Origin: Limivivens sp034101475
Lineage (GTDB): Bacteria > Bacillota > Clostridia > Lachnospirales > Lachnospiraceae
Direction: 5' to 3'
Assembly (NCBI GenBank): GCA_034101475.1
Contig: JAXEJQ010000045.1
Span: forward strand, 1-64,000
Length of the DNA: 64,000 nt
Shown: piece after piece, positions 44,381 to 52,665 of the stretch
Layout: every line of letters starts with the position of its first letter
Numbering within the stretch: position 1 is the first letter of the stretch
Translations under genes and position numbers: made by a program
Notes under the pieces: model-generated
Told to the model about the DNA's origin: nothing
What the model saw: the letters and a program-made list of their open reading frames with translations, nothing else
The model's database searches: none

Positions 44381-44409
44381 ATTATATAACGTCTTATCCA
44401 AAAAAGCAA
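44381..44409 (-). promoter_or_regulatory. Promoter of the FrlD-like kinase
   Basis: Minus strand: TTGCTT, 17 bp, TATAAT, with ACGTTATATAATG over the -10, identical to the second deglycase promoter. Confidence 0.75.
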
Positions 44410-44563
44410 TAATAAAAATGGGATTTCTCACCATTTTGTCTATATGCCATATTTTGAAATTGTTTTTTGTCTATTTTTCACATATTTTTCACATTTTATT
44501 TCTCTTTTTTTCCGTTTTCACGCACAAAGAATCCGCTTTTCCAGTTTCTTTAATACAGGTATT

Positions 44564-44626
44564 AAAAAGGAAGATGAGTTGTATTGGAACATCTTATTCC
44601 ATCAACAACCCATCTCCCTTTTTCCA
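44564..44626 (-). terminator. Terminator after the epimerase gene
   Basis: On the minus strand AAAAAGGGAGATGGGTTGT pairs imperfectly with ACAACTCATCTTCCTTTTT. It separates regulator-epimerase from the kinase unit. Confidence 0.85.
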
Positions 44627-44646
44627 GCGATACACTTCTTTTCCGG

Positions 44647-45483
44647 TTACTGAAGTACCTGATACAGGGCATCCACACTCTGTTTTACCGAAGCGGAAGG
44701 ATCCATATAATACCGTCCATCTGTGATTTCCAGTGAAAGGTAATTTTCATAGGAATAAGCAGAAAATTCCTCCAGATATCCCTTCATATCCAGTACACCG
44801 TCTCCCCAGGCCAGATGCCCTCTCGGCGCTCCGTCAATAAAATGGACATGAACCAGGCGTTTCCCCAGAGCCTGCAGGTAATCTGCCGGCCGTTCTCCTG
44901 CAAGAGCCATGGGAATCGTATCAATCATTCCGCCGATCCTTTCATGATTCAGCTCTTCCAGCATCTGCTTCAGCGTCGGGAGATTATAGACCAGATTGCT
45001 CTCATCCCGGCGCAGAACCTCCAGCGCCAGCATCACTCCGTGCACCTGTGCCAGCTCTGCCAGGTCATACAGTCCCTCTCTTGCCCATTTCCAGGCTTCT
45101 TCCCGATCACTTTCATCAAAATATCCAAAGCCGGTAGTAACCAGCATTTTATCCGTTCCCAGTTCTTCAGCCGCCCGGAGATTATCTTCAAAAAATTTCA
45201 GGCTCCGGCGTCTGGCCGTCTCCGTCGGTGCTGCCAGATTCACCGGGTACACACATTGTTCCGGAGTCAGACATACCAGTTTCAGCCCCCGGGATTCTAT
45301 GGCATGACGTACCCTCTTTACCTCCTGATATGTCATATCTTCTATATGAAAAAAGGGAGCAGCTCCCCAGAGTTCCACATTCTGCACTTCATTTTTCACC
45401 GCATCATCCAGAAATTTCTCCAGCGGATAATAGCGGTACTGAATATTCATCACAGAAACCTGTGATTTTTTCATTGTAATCAT
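44647..45483 (-). CDS. Sugar phosphate isomerase/epimerase, FrlC-like
   Basis: A 278-aa TIM-barrel protein of the xylose-isomerase-like/AP endonuclease 2 family. FrlC, its likely counterpart, epimerises psicoselysine to fructoselysine. Metal-ligand positions are visible: Glu in LALEVLRRDESN, Asp-Thr in GGMIDTIPMAL, His in HVHFIDGAPRGHLAWGDG and Glu in LSLEITDGRYY. The ATG at 45483 overlaps the regulator stop (ATGA) after GGGAGAAAG, so the two are coupled. The exact substrate is not determined. Confidence 0.85.
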   Translation of the reverse strand: MITMKKSQVSVMNIQYRYYPLEKFLDDAVKNEVQNVELWGAAPFFHIEDMTYQEVKRVRHAIESRGLKLVCLTPEQCVYPVNLAAPTETARRRSLKFFEDNLRAAEELGTDKMLVTTGFGYFDESDREEAWKWAREGLYDLAELAQVHGVMLALEVLRRDESNLVYNLPTLKQMLEELNHERIGGMIDTIPMALAGERPADYLQALGKRLVHVHFIDGAPRGHLAWGDGVLDMKGYLEEFSAYSYENYLSLEITDGRYYMDPSASVKQSVDALYQVLQ

Positions 45484-46226
45484 ACTTTCTCCCATCCGAT
45501 ACAGTCAGAATGACTGATAATCACAAGCTCATAAAGCTGAGGATTGATAATACTTTTACAGGTATGCACCGCTTCTCCCGAGGAAGTGGTACAGGTATCT
45601 TTCATCATCAGAAGGGCATCATTCTCCGAGACCTGCAGAAGCTCACTTTCTTCCCTGTTGGCATAACAAATGCTGAGCTTTCTCCTCCCTGCCGAGGCAT
45701 AGATCCCGTGCTTCTCCAGAATTTCATAGAGAGATCCCTCCAGATCTTCTCCCAGAAGGAACGCATATTTCTGCGAAAAATGATTTTCCTCCAGAACCAC
45801 CGGCACACCATCGCAAAAACGCAGACGCCGGATCCGAATCACTTTTTCTTCCTCTCCCAATCCCAGATTCTTCCTGTCGGAGGCATTGACCGGTGTCAGA
45901 TCCGCTGACAGCAGCCGGGTACCGGGGGTCTTCCCATCCAGAATACAGCTTCTGGTAAATCCCATAAAGATTCCTGCGTCTCTCGTCAGCTTTTTCTCTG
46001 CCACAAAGGTTCCGATTCCCTGCTTCTTAATCAGAATTTCTTCGTCCACCAGGATTTCGATGGCTTTTCGTACGGTAATCCGGCTGATATCATATTCCCG
46101 GCTCAGCTCCACCTCTGTCATCAGTCTGTCCCCGGCTTTCAGCTCACCGGACTGTATCTGTTCCTTAATTTCATTTACCAGCTGCTGATATAGTGCTACA
46201 CTGGAATCCTTATTTAGTTTTCCCAT
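45480..46226 (-). CDS. HutC-type GntR regulator with UTRA domain (FrlR-like)
   Basis: A 248-aa regulator. The winged helix (ALYQQLVNEIKEQIQSGELKAGDRLMTEVELSREYDISRITVRKAIEILV) is followed by a UTRA domain with VIRIRRLRFCDGVPVVLEENHFS. It is paralogous to the gene at 34509. Its place upstream of, and coupled to, the epimerase gene makes it the probable local regulator of fructosamine use. The ATG at 46226 follows AAGGAGGAATTT. Its own promoter carries AATACATGTTATAATG (about 46271-46286), so autoregulation is likely. Confidence 0.92.
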   Translation of the reverse strand: MGKLNKDSSVALYQQLVNEIKEQIQSGELKAGDRLMTEVELSREYDISRITVRKAIEILVDEEILIKKQGIGTFVAEKKLTRDAGIFMGFTRSCILDGKTPGTRLLSADLTPVNASDRKNLGLGEEEKVIRIRRLRFCDGVPVVLEENHFSQKYAFLLGEDLEGSLYEILEKHGIYASAGRRKLSICYANREESELLQVSENDALLMMKDTCTTSSGEAVHTCKSIINPQLYELVIISHSDCIGWEKV

Positions 46227-46547
46227 AAATTCCTCCTTGCCTGTATAGAAATCCCCCGATTGCAATTCATTATAACATGTATTAGGTCAAATCATATACA
46301 CTTTTAAGACAATTATAGCATATTTCATTCAACTGGTGCAACCCAATTCATGGAATTTTATTTGGCGGATACACCACACCTCCAAAATGCGAAGCATTCT
46401 GGAGGCTGGCTCTGAACAGTGAGGAATTTTCAAAATGGGAAAACGCCCCTTCTTTTTGGGAGGAGGCGTTCCGGATTCCGATATCCCATACGGATCTCCC
46501 GCGGATCGCATTCTGCCGCCTGGAACAATCCGTATGGCATTTTTTAA
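46227..46547. other. Intergenic: regulator promoter, hairpins and repeat-tail fragment
   Basis: A TATAAT with the operator-like AATACATGTTATAATG lies near 46271-46286 (minus). CCTCCAAAATGC/GCATTCTGGAGG (46379-46405) and AACGCC/GGCGTT form hairpins. CCATACGGAT/ATCCGTATGG (46489-46538), after the deglycase stop, could act as its terminator. GGAACAATCCGTATGGCAT at 46522-46540 is identical to part of the dispersed-repeat tail. No gene is seen. Confidence 0.6.
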
Positions 46548-47543
46548 TTAATAATCCAGTCTTCTGTAGTATCTGCGGATTGCCAGCGGATGGCGGCGGT
46601 TATGCTCCAGATGTGTGGAAACCCTCTGGAATGCGCTGCGCATCACAATGGGTGCCAGCAGGCCGCGGAACTCATCGCTGATTCCTTTCAGTTCGTAATC
46701 TTTGGTATCAAATACCGTAACATTTGCGCTGATGGTATTCACAAATTTTTCTACACGATCCATTTCCGGCCTGGTTTTATCCTCACCCTTGATCAGAATA
46801 ACCGGAATATCACGTTCAATCACTTCCAGTGTTCCGTGGAAGAAGTTCGCTGCCGAAATCGGTCTGGTACGCATCCACTGCATTTCCTCCATGATGCACA
46901 TCCCATAGCAGGTTGCCCAGTCCTCCAGATTGCCGCTTCCTACCAGATAGGTCAGCGGTGAATCACAGTATTTATCAGCGAACTCTTTTGCCTTCGCGTC
47001 GGATTTCTTATAAATCTCCACCACATTTTCAGGCATATTGACGATCTCAGCCATAAACTGATCGTACTTGGGGAACTGACCCGCATTTGCCATAAAACGA
47101 AGGGTCACAGTATACCAGAAATAATATTCACCGCCTACGGTGCTGATCACATAGTCGCATTTCTCATACAGCGGGCTGCCTTCTTTTTCCACATAGCCGA
47201 TCACCTTCGCCCCCAGCTCATGAGCCTTGTCCACAGCTGCCACGACTTCCTTTGTATCTCCGGAAATAGATGCGATAGCCACAATGGAATCTTTTCCGAA
47301 ATGAGGATTGCCAACCCAGTTAAAGTCTGCGGCATTTTCCAGAATCAGAGGAATGGTAGATCCTGCATCTTTTACAATGTGTGCCATCTGTCCTGCGTAG
47401 AGAATCGTTCCGCCGATGCCGATGTAAAAAATATTTTTGTAACCATCCTTACAGATCTGGTCTACAACCTCCTGGGTCTTTGCAATGATGCTGACACCAT
47501 TTTCATGCTCTTTTCTGACTGCTTCTTCATTAAAGTTAAACAT
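46548..47543 (-). CDS. SIS-fold deglycase, FraB-like
   Basis: A 331-aa double-SIS protein. YIGIGGTILYAGQMAH and SISGDTKEVVAAVD form the sugar-phosphate sites; the likely catalytic Glu220 (IMEEMQW) and His236 (NFFHGTLEV) are kept. The ANFFHGTLE block differs from the EFFHGPFE of the other three paralogues and resembles FraB (6-phosphofructose-aspartate deglycase), so its amino-acid specificity may differ. The ATG at 47543 follows GAGGAGGATT; the frame from a TTG at 47549 is less likely. It is the nearest deglycase to the FrlD-like kinase. Confidence 0.9.
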   Translation of the reverse strand: MFNFNEEAVRKEHENGVSIIAKTQEVVDQICKDGYKNIFYIGIGGTILYAGQMAHIVKDAGSTIPLILENAADFNWVGNPHFGKDSIVAIASISGDTKEVVAAVDKAHELGAKVIGYVEKEGSPLYEKCDYVISTVGGEYYFWYTVTLRFMANAGQFPKYDQFMAEIVNMPENVVEIYKKSDAKAKEFADKYCDSPLTYLVGSGNLEDWATCYGMCIMEEMQWMRTRPISAANFFHGTLEVIERDIPVILIKGEDKTRPEMDRVEKFVNTISANVTVFDTKDYELKGISDEFRGLLAPIVMRSAFQRVSTHLEHNRRHPLAIRRYYRRLDY

Positions 47544-47590
47544 TTCCAATCCTCCTCAAGTGGTTCTTTGATTGTTTGTTGATGTATTGA

Positions 47591-47619
47591 ATTGTATCAT
47601 AACGTATTATTATTTTCAA
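47591..47619 (-). promoter_or_regulatory. Promoter of the FraB-like deglycase
   Basis: Minus strand: TTGAAA, 17 bp, TACAAT, with AATACGTTATGAT in the spacer, related to the other frl-like promoters. The rest of 47620-47773 shows no gene. Confidence 0.75.
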
Positions 47620-47773
47620 TGATTTTTTTACCACGATTTTCATTTTTGTGCAGGTTGTCAAAGTTGTATTACGAAAAAACAGATACCAATCCGGAAGTTG
47701 TTTTCGGGCAATCAGAACCCCCTCTTGGCATTCCAGCTTTTTTCGGATAATATTCAGGATAATACTCAGGATA

Positions 47774-48235
47774 TTATTCAGGATGATTTACATGATCTTT
47801 TCCCGTTTTATCAGAATGATTTTCATACACAAACCCGATATACTCCCGTATCTCTGCAAAATCCACCTTGCAGGCGCCATCGAAAATTCTCACGGGAACC
47901 TCTGCGTCAAAACCATAAACAATCGGAAGCTCCTCATGCTCCAGATCGTAAACCACCACCTTTTCCTTATCCGGATCGACAATCCAGTACTCCCTCACAC
48001 CGGCACTGCTGTACTTCTCCAGCTTTTTCGTCAGATCTTTTTTTCGTGTGGATTTTGAAAGAATCTCCACCGCAAAGTCAGGTGCCCCGTAAACACAGCG
48101 GTTCAGAAGTCTGCTGCGGTCACAGAGTACCAGTACATCCGGCTGAACCATGGTCTGCTCATCACAGTCCAGCTGAACATCTATGGGGGAAATCATCGGA
48201 ATACATTTCCCTTTCCTGCCTCGGATAAACGGTTT
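47774..48235 (-). pseudogene. N-terminally truncated Uma2-family (DUF820) gene
   Basis: A Uma2-type restriction-endonuclease-fold remnant. From an ATG at 48196, 140 aa read ISPIDVQLD, TMVQPDVLVLCDRSRL, GAPDFAVEILSKSTRKKDLTKKLEKYSSAGVREYWIVDP, which covers the PD-(D/E)xK core (Asp in PDF, Glu in VEIL). Upstream codons (RKGKCIPM) still look homologous, but an in-frame stop at about 48236 removes the first 60 or so residues. There is no ribosome site. Uma2 proteins are usually about 190 aa. It is probably non-functional. Confidence 0.7.
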
Positions 48236-48240
48236 CTAAA

Positions 48241-48295
48241 AAAAGTACCCGAAGGATGGTACTCAACTGTCACGTTGAAGTCCATCATCCAGGTA
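48241..48295. other. Long hairpin between the Uma2 remnant and rsmA
   Basis: GTACC/GGTACC, GGATGG/CATCATCC and CAAC/GTTG nest into one stem-loop. It could terminate rsmA transcription, but the T run is poor. Confidence 0.5.
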
Positions 48296-48372
48296 CCAGT
48301 TTGGTTTGATTTGTTCATATCTGATATACGCTCCGCAAGGATGTGCGGGGATTCAGAAATGTTCCTTCCTTT

Positions 48373-49233
48373 TCACTCTGCCAGCAGATCTGCCAGCTTC
48401 GCAAATTGCTCCAGCGTCAGCGCCTCCCCCCGGACACTGGGCGATACCCCGAGCTTTTCAAGGGCTTCTGCCACCTGCTCTTTGGTAAAGGACAGCTCGC
48501 TGGAATTATTCAGGCCATTCTGGAGGGTCTTCCTGCGCTGATTGAAGGAGGCCCGAATCAGGGCAAACATCAGCTTTTCATCCTTTACCTCCACCGGCGG
48601 CTTTTCATAACGGGTCAGGCGGATCACCGCACTTCCCACATTGGGCCTGGGCATGAAACAGTTCTGGGGCACATTGGCTGCCAGGTACGGTTTCGCGTAA
48701 TACTGGACGGCCAGAGACAGAGCCCCATAATCCTTGCTTCCCGGACCTGCCTGCATCCGCATGGCCACTTCCTTCTGCACCATGACTGTAATGCTCTCAA
48801 TGGGAACGCCGCCCTCAAAAAGTCCCATAATGATAGGCGTTGTGATATAATAGGGCAGATTTGCCACCACTTTGATGGGACGCCCGCCGTTTCGCTCCTG
48901 TGCCAGCTCCGCCAGATTCAGCTTCAGCACGTCTTCGTTGATCACCTGGACATTGTCATAAGCGCTCAGGGTATCCGCCAAAATGGGAATCAGATTTTTA
49001 TCAATCTCAACAGCCACAACCTCCCTGGCAGCTTCCGCCAGATACTGGGTCATGGTTCCGATTCCCGGCCCGATTTCCAGCACAAAATCGTCCTTTGTGA
49101 TCTCTGCCGCCGCAATGATTTTATCCAGCACATGGGCATCAATCAGGAAATTCTGACCGAATTTCTTCTGAAAATTAAACTGATATTTTTTTAAAACCTC
49201 AATGGTTTTCTGTGGGTTCGATAATTTCTCCAT
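48373..49233 (-). CDS. rsmA: 16S rRNA dimethyladenosine transferase (KsgA)
   Basis: A 286-aa methyltransferase that dimethylates two adjacent adenosines near the 16S rRNA 3' end. It has NFQKKFGQNFLID, the SAM site VLEIGPGIGTMTQYL, and catalytic NLPYYITTPI (NLPY motif). The ATG at 49233 follows AAAGGATATT; the longer frame to 49374 overlaps non-homologous sequence. Last gene of the conserved metG-tatD-rsmA order. The usual rnmV between tatD and rsmA is absent. Confidence 0.95.
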   Translation of the reverse strand: MEKLSNPQKTIEVLKKYQFNFQKKFGQNFLIDAHVLDKIIAAAEITKDDFVLEIGPGIGTMTQYLAEAAREVVAVEIDKNLIPILADTLSAYDNVQVINEDVLKLNLAELAQERNGGRPIKVVANLPYYITTPIIMGLFEGGVPIESITVMVQKEVAMRMQAGPGSKDYGALSLAVQYYAKPYLAANVPQNCFMPRPNVGSAVIRLTRYEKPPVEVKDEKLMFALIRASFNQRRKTLQNGLNNSSELSFTKEQVAEALEKLGVSPSVRGEALTLEQFAKLADLLAE

Positions 49234-49309
49234 GTAATATCCTTTATCGTGTCCAAAATTTCCGGTTTCCGTCAGATCCGACACAGATATTTCCGACTGT
49301 ATCCCCGGA

Positions 49310-50113
49310 TCACCGAACCGGATCCCAGGGGCTGTCTCCATCTTTTTTCGGAATCCGATACATCCGCATGGCATTTTCCCAGGTGGCCTGCTCGGCTTCT
49401 TCCCTGGAAATCTGCTTCAGCTCTGCAATGGCATCCAATACATAGGCGATATTCCGGGAATCGTTGCGTTTTCCCCTGAAGGGCACCGGAGCCAGATAGG
49501 GACAGTCTGTCTCCACCAGAATCCGGTCCAGGGGCGCATACTCCACTACTTCCTTCAGGACTCTGGCGTTTTTGAAGGTCACAACGCCACCGACACCGAG
49601 ATAATACCCCATATTCAGGTAATCTCTCGCCATTTCCTTCGAACCGGAATAGCAGTGGATCACTCCTCCGGTGTTGCCCGCGTGTTCTGCCTTCATCATA
49701 TCAAAGGTATCCTGTGCTGCCTCCCGGCTGTGAATCACCACCGGAAGCCCGGTTTCTCTGGCCATCCAAAGCTGGCGTGCAAACCATTTTTTCTGAATTT
49801 CATGGGACTCCTTATCCCAGTAATAATCCAGGCCGATTTCTCCCACTGCCACAATCTTTTCCCGGCTGCACAGACTTTTCAGCCATTCCAGCTTTTCTTC
49901 GTCAAGATCCCCCACATCATCCGGATGGATTCCAACGGCTCCGTATACAAATGGGTACTTCTCTGTAAGCGCTGCAGTGGCTTTCACGCCCCGCAGGCTC
50001 GCTCCCACATTTACAATGGGAGAAACCCCTGCTGCCGGCATTCCGGCCAGCAGAGCATCTCTGTCTTCCTCAAATGCCTCATCATCATAATGGGCATGGC
50101 TGTCAAATATCAT
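49310..50113 (-). CDS. tatD: TatD-family metal-dependent DNase
   Basis: A 267-aa TIM-barrel hydrolase (YabD type). It has HAH in FDSHAHYDDEAF, Glu in VGEIGLDYYWD, VIHSREA, HCYSG and ETDCPYLAPVPFRGKRN, all expected metal-site blocks. TatD proteins are 3'-5' exonucleases in DNA repair. The ATG follows GGAGAGAAATCT. It sits between metG and rsmA. Confidence 0.95.
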   Translation of the reverse strand: MIFDSHAHYDDEAFEEDRDALLAGMPAAGVSPIVNVGASLRGVKATAALTEKYPFVYGAVGIHPDDVGDLDEEKLEWLKSLCSREKIVAVGEIGLDYYWDKESHEIQKKWFARQLWMARETGLPVVIHSREAAQDTFDMMKAEHAGNTGGVIHCYSGSKEMARDYLNMGYYLGVGGVVTFKNARVLKEVVEYAPLDRILVETDCPYLAPVPFRGKRNDSRNIAYVLDAIAELKQISREEAEQATWENAMRMYRIPKKDGDSPWDPVR

Positions 50114-50202
50114 AGATTTCTCTCCGATTACACTGTCCTGCTGCAGTCTTCTTTTTCCCCGCAGGGTTTCACTGCAGCTGCTTTCTTTTCTGCCGGATTC
50201 GA

Positions 50203-52173
50203 TCAGCAGATCTCCGCTCCTGCGGGCATCTCTTTCTCCGGCGTCATCAGAGCCAGATTACCCTCCGCGTCCTCTGCGCACAGCAGCATGCCTTCTGACA
50301 GCACGCCTGCCAGCTTGGCCGGTTTCAGATTCACCAGAACCATCACCTTTTTGCCGACCATCTCTTCCGGTGTATAGTGGGCCTTGATACCGGATACGAT
50401 CTGTTTTACCTGGCTTCCGATCTTAACCTGAGAGCAGAGCAGCTTTTTGGACTTCTTCACTGCCTCACAGGCAATGATTTCACCCACCTGGAACTGCATT
50501 TTTTCAAAATCTTCAAAGGTAATCTCCGCTTTGGGTTCGATATCAATCACCGTTTCTTCCTCTGCGGGAGCTTCCTCCGCAGGCACTTCCTCCGGCTGCG
50601 CGGGATGAAGAGCCTCCACCTTCGCCAGAACCTCCTTCAGATCCTGACGCGCGAAAAGAATTTCCGGTGTCTCCGTCACCCTGGTACCGGACTCATACAG
50701 TCCGTAGGTATCCATCTCATCGATGGAACGCTTTCTGGCATGCAGCTGCGCCAGAATCTTTTCGGAGGTTTCCGGCATAAAAGCTTCCAGAAGAGCCGCG
50801 CCAATGCTGATGCTTTCCACCAGGTTGTACAGAACGGTAGCAAGACGGTCCTGCTTTGCCTCGTCCTTTGCCAGAGCCCAGGGCATGGTTTCATCAATGT
50901 ATTTGTTGCAGCGTTTAAAGAGTACAAAAATTTCGGTAATGGCATCGGCCACCCGCAGATCTTCCATCTTCGCCGCCACTTTCTTCGGTGTCTCCAGTGC
51001 AACCGCCTTCAGTTCTTCATCCACAGGCTCTGTCACACCTTTGTTTTCCACTGCGCCGCCAAAATATTTATTCGTCATGGAAATGGTACGGTTTACCAGA
51101 TTACCAAGGGTATTGGCCAGATCAGAATTCAGGCGCTCTACCATCAGCTCCCAGGAAATCACACCATCATTTTCAAAGGGCATCTCATGCAGCACGAAAT
51201 AACGGACTGCGTCCACGCCGAAAAAGTCCACCAGCTCATCGGCATACAGCACATTTCCCTTGGATTTGCTCATCTTTCCATCGCCCTGCAGCAGCCAGGG
51301 ATGGCCAAATACCTGCTTCGGCAGCGGCAAATCCAGGGCCATCAGGAAAATCGGCCAGTAAATGGTATGGAAGCGGATAATATCCTTTCCGATCAGATGC
51401 AGGTCAGCAGGCCAGTTGGCTTTGAAAAGATCACTGCTTTCACCGTCACATTCATAACCGATTCCGGTAATGTAGTTGGTCAGCGCATCCAGCCATACAT
51501 AGGTGACATGCTTCGGATCAAAGTCCACCGGAATGCCCCATTTAAAGGAGGTACGGGACACGCACAGATCCTGGAGACCCGGCAGGAGGAAATTGTTCAT
51601 CATTTCGTTCTTTCTGGAAACCGGCTGGATAAACTCCGGATGCTCATTGATATAGGCAATGAGGCGATCCGCATATTTGCTCATTTTGAAGAAATAGGCT
51701 TCTTCCCTTGCAGGCTGTACTTCCCGTCCGCAGTCCGGACATTTTCCGTCCACGAGCTGGGATTCTGTGAAGAAGGACTCGCAGGGCGTACAGTACATAC
51801 CTTCATAGTAACCTTTATAAATATCGCCCTGATCATACAGCTTTTTGAAAATTTTCTGTACCTGTTTTTCATGATAATCATCCGTTGTACGGATAAATTT
51901 GTCATAGGAGGTATTCATCAGATCCCAGATCCGCCTGATCTCACCTGCTGCCCGGTCCACGAATTCCTTCGGAGTAATGCCGGCATCATTGGCCTTCTGC
52001 TCAATTTTCTGTCCATGCTCGTCCGTTCCGGTCTGGAAAAACACATCATAGCCCTGGGCTCTCTTGAACCGTGCGATGCTGTCTGCCAGTACGATTTCGT
52101 AGGTGTTTCCAATGTGCGGCTTGCCTGACGCATAGGCAATAGCCGTGGTAATGTAATACTTTTTCTTTTCCAT
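50203..52173 (-). CDS. metG: Methionyl-tRNA synthetase
   Basis: A 656-aa class I synthetase. ITTAIAYASGKPHIGN contains the HIGH-like motif; KMSKSKGN is the KMSKS loop. A zinc-binding CTPC...CPDC insert places it in the Cys4 type. A linker rich in Glu/Pro/Ala (about 520-545) leads to a C-terminal tRNA-binding OB domain (FEDFEKMQFQVGEIIACE). The ATG at 52173 follows AGGAAAGGAA; the extra residues from 52290 would overlap the T-box terminator. Controlled by a T-box leader. Confidence 0.97.
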   Translation of the reverse strand: MEKKKYYITTAIAYASGKPHIGNTYEIVLADSIARFKRAQGYDVFFQTGTDEHGQKIEQKANDAGITPKEFVDRAAGEIRRIWDLMNTSYDKFIRTTDDYHEKQVQKIFKKLYDQGDIYKGYYEGMYCTPCESFFTESQLVDGKCPDCGREVQPAREEAYFFKMSKYADRLIAYINEHPEFIQPVSRKNEMMNNFLLPGLQDLCVSRTSFKWGIPVDFDPKHVTYVWLDALTNYITGIGYECDGESSDLFKANWPADLHLIGKDIIRFHTIYWPIFLMALDLPLPKQVFGHPWLLQGDGKMSKSKGNVLYADELVDFFGVDAVRYFVLHEMPFENDGVISWELMVERLNSDLANTLGNLVNRTISMTNKYFGGAVENKGVTEPVDEELKAVALETPKKVAAKMEDLRVADAITEIFVLFKRCNKYIDETMPWALAKDEAKQDRLATVLYNLVESISIGAALLEAFMPETSEKILAQLHARKRSIDEMDTYGLYESGTRVTETPEILFARQDLKEVLAKVEALHPAQPEEVPAEEAPAEEETVIDIEPKAEITFEDFEKMQFQVGEIIACEAVKKSKKLLCSQVKIGSQVKQIVSGIKAHYTPEEMVGKKVMVLVNLKPAKLAGVLSEGMLLCAEDAEGNLALMTPEKEMPAGAEIC

Positions 52174-52229
52174 TTTTCTGATTCCTTTCCTATATTCATC
52201 TGCCGTTCTGCACTGCATATTCGAAGCGA

Positions 52230-52540
52230 AATAAAAAAGACTCCTCTCCAATTCCTGAAGACGAGTCCTGATCCCGTGATACCACTTCATTTCATCCCTT
52301 TTTCACAAAAAGGATCTCTGCCAGTGCATGTACACTGTTCCGCTGTAACAGGCGGACCTGTCGCAATCTGCTGTGAGCGTCCGGCGGATCGTCTCAAAAC
52401 GCCGTCTCCTTTGGTCTCACAGGTCGGTGCGCTGCTCGGAAGCCATCTTCCCTTCAGGCTTTCACATCCCTCTCAGCATACGGGAATTCTCTGTAGTGTC
52501 TGCGTTGAAGCTACTCTCTTCGTCATTGCGTTTCTCTTTT
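52230..52540 (-). ncRNA. T-box leader (tRNA-Met sensing) of metG
   Basis: Minus strand. The T-box sequence AAGTGGTATCACGGGAT (52271-52287) is followed by a terminator, GACTC...GAGTC then TTTTTT (52234-52268). Upstream are the stem I hallmarks GAAGAGAGTAG, AGAGGGATGTGAAAGCC and a candidate AUG specifier at 52444-52446 (GAAGATGGC). Uncharged tRNA-Met would stabilise the antiterminator and allow metG transcription. Confidence 0.9.
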
Positions 52541-52543
52541 CTT

Positions 52544-52572
52544 AGGCTATCACACCGAATTCATTTCGTCAA
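52544..52572 (-). promoter_or_regulatory. Promoter of metG
   Basis: Minus strand: TTGACG, 17 bp, TAGCCT, directly ahead of the T-box leader. The IS target duplication begins 24 bases further upstream, so the insertion left this promoter intact. Confidence 0.65.
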
Positions 52573-52595
52573 GGGTGATTTTCCCGGATTTCCAA

Positions 52596-52665
52596 TACCA
52601 AAATTCAGAAAACAGTCAATTCTTTTTATTTTCTCCTTTACACCGCCCCTGATTTGTTGTATTAT
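52596..52665. repeat. 70-bp target-site duplication, left copy
   Basis: From TACCAAAATTCAG to TTGTTGTATTAT; identical to 54784-54853. The two copies directly flank the terminal inverted repeats of the IS. Confidence 0.93.
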
